Origin: Desulfosporosinus sp.
Lineage (GTDB): Bacteria; Bacillota; Desulfitobacteriia; Desulfitobacteriales; Desulfitobacteriaceae
Reading direction: 5' to 3'
Length of the DNA: 64,000 nucleotides
Assembly: GCA_003513495.1 (NCBI GenBank)
Contig: DOPM01000038.1
Span: 90,164 to 154,163 of the forward strand
The notes beneath the pieces are model-generated. The model ran no database searches and was not told the DNA's origin. It saw nothing but the letters and a program-made list of their open reading frames with translations. The position numbers and the translations under genes were made by a program. Of the stretch, positions 34,062 to 41,666 are shown in pieces. The stretch's first letter is position 1. Each line of letters begins with the position of its first letter.

Positions 34062-34098
34062 CGAATTTCTCCTTTCTTATTCTACTTATGCTGAATGT

Positions 34099-36180
34099 CT
34101 AAATCATAAGGCCCTCTATATCGAGTATAAGGCTAATACTCCCATCCCCCAGTAAGGTACATCCAGCCAAACCTCTGACTTTTTTCATGTTTCGAATATA
34201 GTCAGGAAGGGCTTTTACTACGACTTGCTGCTGACCGATTAGTTCATCGGCAAAGATACAGAGTGTTTTGTCGTCGTGCTCTACCATAATGATGATCCCC
34301 TCAGTAAGCTCGGTTACATCTGTCCGAACCTGGTAAATTCGGTGCAAACGTAAAATGGGAAAACACTGTCCTCGAACCATCATCATTTCGTTATTGTCAG
34401 GATCGACTATAAGGTCTGTCGATTTAGGCCGGAAGGATTCCTTAATCGCGGTTGTTGGTATTGTATAGAACGAATCCCCTACTTTAATGTTCATGCCATC
34501 AATGATCGCCAAGGTTAGGGGGATTTTGAGGGTTATAGTCGTTCCCTTTCCAGGGACACTATCCGCCGTTATGGCTCCCCCTACGGCTTCAATATTTTTT
34601 ACGACGACATCCATTCCGACACCCCGCCCAGAAAACTCCGTAACAGTTTCATTGGTCGAGAATCCGGGTAGAAAAATAAGGTTATAGATCTCCTTATCCT
34701 TGATTTGATCTTCCGTTTCTTGAATTAATCCCTTTTCACGGGCTTTAGCCAAGATCCTATCTTTGTTAAAACCTTGACCATCGTCGCGAATAATGATCAA
34801 GACATCTCCGCCAGCATTCTTTGCTTCTAGGGTAATCGTTCCTATACGGAATTTTCCTTTAGCTTCACGTTCAGAAGGCATTTCAATACCGTGATCGATG
34901 GAATTGCGAATGAGATGCATTAAGGGATCTGAGATATGTTCGATAATATTTTTATCGACCTCAGTCTCTTGACCTAGTAATTGGAGCCGGACTTCTTTGT
35001 TGAGTTTCTTACACATATCCCTCACCGTACGATTCATCTTTTGGAACGTCCCAGCTAAGGGCACCATGCGTACAGACATTACGATATCTTGTAGTTCGCT
35101 AGTTATTTTTCTTAATTGCCGAGCGGCCTTATCAAAATTATTCAATTCCAAGCCTTTGAGGTCAGGGTTTTGCGTTACCATTGCTTCCGCGATGACCATT
35201 TCCCCAACTAAATCCATCAACTGATCTAATTTTGCTACACTAACACTAATAATAATTTGCTGAGCTGCCGCTAAAAGGCTTTCTTTTTCTCCTTGGTTGG
35301 TGAAAAGATCCTCTCGTCCCAATACTGCTGGAATCTTAAGAGGACTATCTCCCAGTAGAAAATGGCTTTCGTTTTGGAGATCATTGAATAGTTCACTATT
35401 TTCAACTTGAGTCAATTGGAGATTCTTTAAGGAGAATGTTTGTACTAGAACTTTATGAATCTCATCGAAGGAGTAAGGGGTCTTTAAAAGAAGAGTAAAC
35501 CCCTGTTCACAAATAACACTTGCACTATCCTCATTATCTAAGTCTTGGGGTATATGGTAATACTCTTCCACAAGCTCTTGCAGATCGTTGACCACACTAA
35601 AGGCTCTCAAGTTTTCCATTCCACAGTCTGGTTCAAAATGAATGGTGGCCTCAAATATGTTCTTAGAGGCAGTAAGGTTTGTTTTTACTTTACTTATGTA
35701 ATATTGTTGGTTCTCAAGAGTACTTCTTTCTTGAGAATTTACCTCATTCCCTATTGTCACGTTAATATTTTGACCTTTGATCTTAGAGTGAAAGACTTTG
35801 AGACGTTTATTCAACTCTGAAGGTTCGCCGTCTGCTTCGTCTCCGTTCCTGATTTTAGCGATTTCTAGTTTAATGAAATCAATACCTTCAAGTACTAAAT
35901 CCGATAGCTCTGAATAATTAACATCTTGGGGCTTGTCCTCACGCAGGACAAAAAACAAATCCTCCATTGAATGGGCTAACCCTGAAATATTATTATAGAG
36001 CATCATTGCCGAGGATCCTTTGATTGTATGCATAATCCTAAAGATTTCGTTAATAGCGTCTGAATCATAGGAACTAGACTTTTCATTAGAAATAACCAAA
36101 AGTTCCATTTGTTCAATGAGTTGAGTAGACTCAAAAATGAATAAATCAAGCATAGGTTCATTAATATACTGGCTAGACAA
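34099..36180 (-). CDS. cheA: CheA histidine kinase
   Basis: A 693-residue chemotaxis kinase. The Hpt domain carries phospho-acceptor His51 (IMHTIKGSSAM). A divergent P2-like region spans about 150-270, then dimerisation (about 310-370), ATPase (HLIRNSIDHGIE, DDGQGF, GRGVGMDVV) and CheW-like C-terminal domains. The start is TTG at 36180 behind GAGGAGGTG. It should phosphorylate the adjacent CheY and CheB. Confidence 0.95.
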   Translation of the reverse strand: MSSQYINEPMLDLFIFESTQLIEQMELLVISNEKSSSYDSDAINEIFRIMHTIKGSSAMMLYNNISGLAHSMEDLFFVLREDKPQDVNYSELSDLVLEGIDFIKLEIAKIRNGDEADGEPSELNKRLKVFHSKIKGQNINVTIGNEVNSQERSTLENQQYYISKVKTNLTASKNIFEATIHFEPDCGMENLRAFSVVNDLQELVEEYYHIPQDLDNEDSASVICEQGFTLLLKTPYSFDEIHKVLVQTFSLKNLQLTQVENSELFNDLQNESHFLLGDSPLKIPAVLGREDLFTNQGEKESLLAAAQQIIISVSVAKLDQLMDLVGEMVIAEAMVTQNPDLKGLELNNFDKAARQLRKITSELQDIVMSVRMVPLAGTFQKMNRTVRDMCKKLNKEVRLQLLGQETEVDKNIIEHISDPLMHLIRNSIDHGIEMPSEREAKGKFRIGTITLEAKNAGGDVLIIIRDDGQGFNKDRILAKAREKGLIQETEDQIKDKEIYNLIFLPGFSTNETVTEFSGRGVGMDVVVKNIEAVGGAITADSVPGKGTTITLKIPLTLAIIDGMNIKVGDSFYTIPTTAIKESFRPKSTDLIVDPDNNEMMMVRGQCFPILRLHRIYQVRTDVTELTEGIIIMVEHDDKTLCIFADELIGQQQVVVKALPDYIRNMKKVRGLAGCTLLGDGSISLILDIEGLMI

Positions 36181-36213
36181 GTTTTTTCACCTCCTCTTGA
36201 CTTGGAATCCGTC

Positions 36214-36576
36214 TTATATCCCTAACACTTTGCAAATTGTTTGATAGAGAAATTCCTCCTTAAATGGTTTAACAATAAATGTTTTTGCACCATTTATAAT
36301 CGACTCTTTTACCATACCCTCCTGTCCCATGGCTGAGACCATGATCACTTTTGCTTGAGGATCAAAGGCCTTGATCGCTTTAAGCGCTTCAATTCCAGAC
36401 ATCTCTGGCATCGTAATATCCATGGTTACAACATCGGGCCGCAATTCCTTATACATTGCGAGGCCTACCGCTCCATTTTCAGCTTCTCCAATAATTTCTA
36501 CATCGTATTTTTGGAGCATATTTCGAATGGACAGTCGCATGAAAGCGGCATCATCAACGATTAGTAACTTTTTCAT
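36214..36576 (-). CDS. cheY: CheY response regulator
   Basis: A 120-residue single receiver: Asp8-Asp9, Asp53 (TMDITMP) and Lys in IVKPFK. It lies directly upstream of cheA and 13 bp after tetR. No flagellar gene is in the window, so its target could be a motor elsewhere or a non-motility output. Confidence 0.92.
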   Translation of the reverse strand: MKKLLIVDDAAFMRLSIRNMLQKYDVEIIGEAENGAVGLAMYKELRPDVVTMDITMPEMSGIEALKAIKAFDPQAKVIMVSAMGQEGMVKESIINGAKTFIVKPFKEEFLYQTICKVLGI

Positions 36577-36589
36577 TTAACTCCACTCC

Positions 36590-37201
36590 TTAATCAACTT
36601 GGACTATCTTTTGGCATTTACTTTTAACAAGATCTAGCAACATGTTTAACGATGTTAAAGTTTGTTCTTTCAATGAAAACTTATATTTATCCAAACGCCA
36701 CCGGAGGATAGCCATTCTTTCTAAACCAACAATAAGATCGGCAAGACTTTCAGTACCTACATCCCCGAGAATAGCTTTTTGAAGCTTAGCATCCTCAATT
36801 AAGGCTTTGATTGTGCCTATTCGTCTTTGAAAAATCCCCTGAACCATATCACTAAGATCAGGTTCATGAATCAAACCCTCGTAGGATAAGGTGATTGCTG
36901 TTATTTGTGGATAATTCTCGTAATATGTGACATAGGCATCTACAAAATAAATGATTGCCTCAATAGGATTTAACTTTTTAAGAACTAATGATTCAGTGAT
37001 CGCTTGATCGTATTGAGAGTAATATTCGAGTACTGCTAAAATAAGTTCATTTTTTGACTTATAATGCTTAAAAATCGTTGCCTCTGAAACGCCCTGCCTT
37101 TTCGCAACCTCCCTTGTAGTAAGTCCCTGCAGACCCTGTTCATTAATCACCTCAATCGCCGATAGAATTAGGCTTTCCTTTGTGTGCAATAATTTAGCCA
37201 A
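36590..37201 (-). CDS. TetR/AcrR-family regulator heading the chemosensory operon
   Basis: A 203-residue regulator. The N-terminal helix-turn-helix is typical (GLTTREVAKRQGVSEATIFKHYKSKNEL, residues about 25-52), with an all-helical ligand domain. The start is TTG at 37201, with AGGGGG seven bases upstream. It is the first gene of the leftward operon and has a perfect palindrome in its leader, so it probably represses itself and the chemosensory genes. The ligand is unknown. Confidence 0.9.
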   Translation of the reverse strand: MAKLLHTKESLILSAIEVINEQGLQGLTTREVAKRQGVSEATIFKHYKSKNELILAVLEYYSQYDQAITESLVLKKLNPIEAIIYFVDAYVTYYENYPQITAITLSYEGLIHEPDLSDMVQGIFQRRIGTIKALIEDAKLQKAILGDVGTESLADLIVGLERMAILRWRLDKYKFSLKEQTLTSLNMLLDLVKSKCQKIVQVD

Positions 37202-37219
37202 ACCAAACGCCCCCTATCG

Positions 37220-37239
37220 GTAAGTAATCATTTACTTAC
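37220..37239. promoter_or_regulatory. TetR operator palindrome
   Basis: GTAAGTAA (37220-37227), TCAT, TTACTTAC (37232-37239): a perfect 8-4-8 palindrome between the promoter and the tetR start codon. Confidence 0.75.
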
Positions 37240-37255
37240 TTATTGATTTATTGTA

Positions 37256-37284
37256 ATTTTACCTGCAATTCTATATTTTGTCTA
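37256..37284 (-). promoter_or_regulatory. Promoter of tetR-che operon
   Basis: Read leftward, TAGACA (37279-37284) and TAAAAT (37256-37261) are separated by 17 bp. The start site would fall just before the TetR palindrome. Confidence 0.6.
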
Positions 37285-37392
37285 AACAATATCTGGAAAT
37301 TATTGTTGAATAAATGCATATTTCCGATTATTTTTATATCGTTTGGGAATGTGGAAAACCTCAATTTATGAAGGTATTATAACAATATGAAA

Positions 37393-37442
37393 AGCACCTT
37401 ACACTGTGAGTAAAAATTGTAACTCCTACAGTGTTAGGTGCT
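37393..37442 (-). terminator. Terminator of hybrid kinase gene
   Basis: AGCACCTTACACTGT (37393-37407) pairs with ACAGTGTTAGGTGCT (37428-37442) with one mismatch; read leftward it ends in TTTTC, separating this unit from the tetR-che operon. Confidence 0.75.
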
Positions 37443-37459
37443 CTATGAGTAATAACGCC

Positions 37460-40105
37460 TCAAATCCATCGTTTTACTGTTGTAAATAACTCTCCAGCAT
37501 TGATCGGTTTAGAAATATAATCATCCATCCCAGCTTCCAGACATTTTTCTTTATCACCTTTTAAAGAATGGGCAGTTAGCGCTATGATTGGAATATGTCC
37601 GTTTGAATTCGCTTCGATTAGACGAATAATACCCGTAGCCTTATAACCATCAATCCCCGGCATTTGAACATCCATAAGAATGACATCGAAACTCACTCGT
37701 CTAAAATAATCAACCGCCTCTTCACCGTTCGTTGCCTCAGTAAGCCTCCAACCTTTTTTCTTGATAAGTTCCGAAATTACCATTCTACTAACTGCATCAT
37801 CTTCAGCAAGGAGAAGATTGGGTACTGATTCTTTAATATTTATTGATTCCAACGTTAAAACATCTTCATAAGGTTTGCTTTGTGGAGCTTTATCTAATAA
37901 ACAGGTGAAATGAAAATTACTACCCTCGTTTACTTTGCTAGATGCCCAGATTTCACCCTTCATCATTTCAACTAATTTTTTTGATATGGCTAGCCCCAAC
38001 CCAGTTCCTCCATATTGACGAGTTGTAGAACTGTCTGCTTGGTGAAAACTTTGGAATAGTGCATCAATTTTATTTGGCTCAATTCCTATCCCGGTATCTT
38101 TTACAACAAATTCGAGTCTTACTCCGCCTCCACTCGTTTCTTTAGTTTTTTTGATTAAAAGCTCAATTTTACCCTCGGTGGTAAACTTTATAGCATTTCC
38201 AATCAAATTAGAAATAACTTGTCTTAGTCTAAATGGGTCACCAAGGAGATTAAGAGGTACGTCGTTATCTACAATTACGTTTATATCTAAGCCTTTTCTT
38301 TCAGCAGATAGTTGAAATAAACAAACCACTTTATTCACTAACTGACCAAGGTTAAACTCTGTTTTCTCCAGCTCCATTTTTCCCGCTTCGATTTTAGAAT
38401 AATCCAATATATCGTTTAGTATGCTTAAAAGTGCATCGGACGATATCTCGGAAACACGCAAGTATTCTTCTTGTTCTTTGGCAAGCTGTGTCGTCTGCAT
38501 GAGTTGTATCATCCCCATAACTCCATTCAGTGGGGTTCTGATTTCATGAGACATATTCGCAAGAAACTGGCTTTTTGCTTGATTTGCAGACTCAGCTTGA
38601 TCTTTTGCTTTGATTAGTTCTTCTTCGAAGAGTTTACGCTCAGTTACATCCATTGCAGCAGTCATAGCAATAATCCGGCCATCATATAGCCTTCCGATTT
38701 TAGCTGCGCTAAATTGCCAAGTTCTTATTTGTCCATCTTTTGTCTTAATATCCCGTTCAAGAACATTCTGTTCAACATTAGCTCTATATGTAGAATTAAT
38801 GATAGACTCAACTCTTCGCTGATCAATACCATAGGCTTTCTCAGTCCAGTCTGCAATTGTGGGAATTTCATCATGAGTGTATCCAGTTAATTCCGTCCAG
38901 ACGCGACTGACTTTGATGATTTCTCCATCGTCAGCGCGTATCATGATTGGGATGGGTGCATTGTCAAGCGCAAGACTAAATTGACTCTCACTTTCTTTAA
39001 GTATTTCTTCAACTTTTAGGCGATCACTAATTTCCTCCTTCAGAGATGCATTAATCTTTTCGAGCTGAAAAGTACGTTCCGCAACCTTTCTTTCTAATTC
39101 ATGATTCAAAGAATTAATCTGTTCCTCGGCCCTCTCCCGTTCAGAGATTTCCTCCTCGAGCATTGCATTCGTCTCTTCAAGTTCAACGTTCATTTCCTCG
39201 AGTTGTATAGTTCGTTCAGTAACCTTCTCTTCTAGTCTGGAATTTAAGAAGTGGATCTTAGCTTCTCGTTCCTTTATGGCCTCCTTCATGCAATTGAAGT
39301 GGTTCGATAAATCTTCAAATTCCTTATACCCATAATACTCAGAGTTCTCGGAATAGTCCCCCTGAGATATAAGTTTGGTTTTATAATTAAGATTATCTAA
39401 TGTTTTTGTGATTCTACGGCCAGTTTTAATTGAAATCGCTAGGGCTAAAGTAAGCAAGACAACTAATCCAAAATAGAACATGTATTCCAACTTCTTAATT
39501 GATGCAAATACATCATCGTAGTTTATGGCAACTACCGAGTACCAACCAGTGGATTCTATCTTCGCAGGATATAACAACATTTTTTTGTTAGTATGTACTT
39601 CAATCACAGTCTTTTTTTGCGCAATACCTTCTGTTATTGCATCAAAAAACTCAAATCGTCGTCTCTGATCTATCTTCTCGGGATCTTTATCGACAAGATA
39701 AATCCCCTTTTCATCGAGGATACTTACATTTCCTATTGTCTCAGAATTTGCTCCGACCAATAAATCCCTTATTCTTGACAAGTTCAGATGACCCACTAAA
39801 ATCTGATCATTAAAAAATAACGAAACAGAAACGGTAGGATTATGTGTCTGCCCAGAAATAAAGACCCTTGACCATACGGGTTTACCAGTCCTGTCTATTT
39901 TCACCATACATTCTTCGTGAATTGAACTTTTCCCAATATCATTTAGATTAAAGGGTGCGATATATTTAACGACTCCATCTATATCGATTACTTTAACGGT
40001 TTGAAAGTAAGGATAAATACTAGTAATAGTATTTAGATATAAACTAATTTCTTGTTCATTCATAAATGCATTATTTATCAAACGTTTTCGTAACAATTCC
40101 ATCAT
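37460..40105 (-). CDS. Hybrid histidine kinase with Cache sensor, N terminus disrupted
   Basis: From the first ATG, 881 residues: a double-Cache-like extracytoplasmic sensor (about 15-200), a membrane segment (about 211-231), HAMP, coiled coil with repeated ERTIQLEE/ERTFQLEK blocks, a PAS domain, HisKA (SHEIRTP), ATPase (GGTGLGLAI) and receiver (MDVQMPGIDG). The expected first membrane segment is missing from this reading, but 40106-40261 is open in frame and encodes one (KLIFILPFLLIGYL) without an ATG, GTG or TTG. An ATG at 40278 is one base out of frame, so a frameshift or an ATT start is likely. Confidence 0.82.
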   Translation of the reverse strand: MMELLRKRLINNAFMNEQEISLYLNTITSIYPYFQTVKVIDIDGVVKYIAPFNLNDIGKSSIHEECMVKIDRTGKPVWSRVFISGQTHNPTVSVSLFFNDQILVGHLNLSRIRDLLVGANSETIGNVSILDEKGIYLVDKDPEKIDQRRRFEFFDAITEGIAQKKTVIEVHTNKKMLLYPAKIESTGWYSVVAINYDDVFASIKKLEYMFYFGLVVLLTLALAISIKTGRRITKTLDNLNYKTKLISQGDYSENSEYYGYKEFEDLSNHFNCMKEAIKEREAKIHFLNSRLEEKVTERTIQLEEMNVELEETNAMLEEEISERERAEEQINSLNHELERKVAERTFQLEKINASLKEEISDRLKVEEILKESESQFSLALDNAPIPIMIRADDGEIIKVSRVWTELTGYTHDEIPTIADWTEKAYGIDQRRVESIINSTYRANVEQNVLERDIKTKDGQIRTWQFSAAKIGRLYDGRIIAMTAAMDVTERKLFEEELIKAKDQAESANQAKSQFLANMSHEIRTPLNGVMGMIQLMQTTQLAKEQEEYLRVSEISSDALLSILNDILDYSKIEAGKMELEKTEFNLGQLVNKVVCLFQLSAERKGLDINVIVDNDVPLNLLGDPFRLRQVISNLIGNAIKFTTEGKIELLIKKTKETSGGGVRLEFVVKDTGIGIEPNKIDALFQSFHQADSSTTRQYGGTGLGLAISKKLVEMMKGEIWASSKVNEGSNFHFTCLLDKAPQSKPYEDVLTLESINIKESVPNLLLAEDDAVSRMVISELIKKKGWRLTEATNGEEAVDYFRRVSFDVILMDVQMPGIDGYKATGIIRLIEANSNGHIPIIALTAHSLKGDKEKCLEAGMDDYISKPINAGELFTTVKRWI

Positions 40106-40310
40106 TTCTACTGGAGTTTGGATGAAGGATGTAACCTGTTCGCTTATATAAGTTGATACAAGGTTATTCTCTTTTTGAATAGTTTCCTCAATTCTCTGGT
40201 TAAAAAAATTAATCGTTAAATATCCTATTAATAAGAAAGGTAAAATAAATATTAATTTAATATGTTATTTAAGAGCATTTGAGTTCTTAGACTAGAATTT
40301 CTCCTCAATA

Positions 40311-41373
40311 TTAATCAGCCTTTCGCAGTTCTCCATTTTCTACCCGGAATACTTTGTAATATCTAACTACATCTCCGAATTGATCGATTTGAAAATTCTC
40401 CTCTAGTCCTTGAAACTCACCAATTTTAATAATATTCTTTTTAAGTGTTGATGGCTTTAGGTTAGGGCCCATTTTAATAGCTTTAAACAAGACCGTTGCA
40501 CTTTCATAAGAATATACTGAGGAAAATGATGGGGTATCCCCATACTTCTGGAGATAGTCCTCTTTGAATTTCAGAAACTCCTTGCTGGAATCGTTATTAT
40601 CAATTGCCCCAACGACAAAAGCGCCCTCAACAGCTGTTCCTCCTTTTTTAATTAGGTCGACTGTATTAGACCATAATGGTGAATAAATTTGCACTTCGCA
40701 GCCAATTTTTCGAAGTTGCTGAGTAATTTCCGCAGTACCTCCTGCATTGGCAATAATAAATAGACCGTCAGGCTTGGATTCTGCAACTTTTTTAGCTAAA
40801 TTCGCACTATCTGGATCAATTATTATAAAGATTTTCGTTAAATCCTTTATTCGAAAGATCATAAATAATTGCAAACTTCTTGTGATTATTCTTGTTTGCT
40901 AAATTTGTTAAAACAACGGCTTGTTCCTTGGTTGTGGCTATAAAGCGTATAAAATTATCATCAATACCTGACAAGGAATCGGCACTTATGGTTGGCGATA
41001 AAAAGAGTATGTCTCTTGTTCTTAAGTAATCCATGGATTCAACCATCATACCACTTGTATAATGACCGATCACAACTGGTATATTTTTATCAATAAATTC
41101 GTTGTCAACACGAAGCGCCTGATTAACGTCATTCTTATCGTCTTTTACAACGATTTCAACTTTTCTTCCGTTTAACCCTCCTGAGTTGTTAAACTCTTCG
41201 ACAGCTAATTCAACACCTCTTCTCCCAGAAACGGATAAATCAGAATCAATACCACTCATTGTTCCAACTACCCCAATCTTTATAGGCTCTAATTGATAGT
41301 TGCACCCAAATAACAAGAGAAGAAGGATTATGCTCACCAAATAAAAAATAATGATATTCTTACTAATCCTCAT
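40311..41373 (-). pseudogene. ABC substrate-binding lipoprotein, frameshifted
   Basis: Two overlapping frames together make one branched-chain-amino-acid-type periplasmic binding protein (Peripla_BP_6). Frame one (41373-40816) has a lipoprotein signal with Cys in LLLFGC and reads to KKFAIIYDLSNKGF before stopping. Frame two (to 40311) carries the C-terminal half from about DSANLAKKVAESKPDG. Roughly 20-30 residues expected between them appear to be missing, suggesting an out-of-frame deletion. Lying between two hybrid kinases, the intact form was probably a ligand-binding sensor partner rather than a transporter part. Confidence 0.8.
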
Positions 41374-41454
41374 AGGTCACCTCTTACCGATCTTTTCGAG
41401 CATTATTAGTATTCTACAAATTTTACTCTTTTTCCTTTTTCTGCTTTAGAAAAG

Positions 41455-41483
41455 TTAAAGCACTCGAAATTTGAGTGCTTTAA
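41455..41483 (-). terminator. Terminator of PocR hybrid kinase gene
   Basis: TTAAAGCACTC (41455-41465) and GAGTGCTTTAA (41473-41483) form a perfect stem with a 7-base loop, about 180 bp beyond the kinase stop and upstream of the broken substrate-binding gene. Confidence 0.65.
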
Positions 41484-41666
41484 GTCGTATTATAGCGCAT
41501 AAAAAGACTGGCATTTTTAGCATGCTAGTATTCTAGCGTACCACTAAATCGGATTAAATAAATTTCGTAGTTGTTGTCCCATTATTCCAGTTAACCGAAA
41601 GTAGCCTCCCATACGTACTAAGAAAGGTGTATCCATCTTCTGCATCGCGTTGAAAATCATTTCCAA

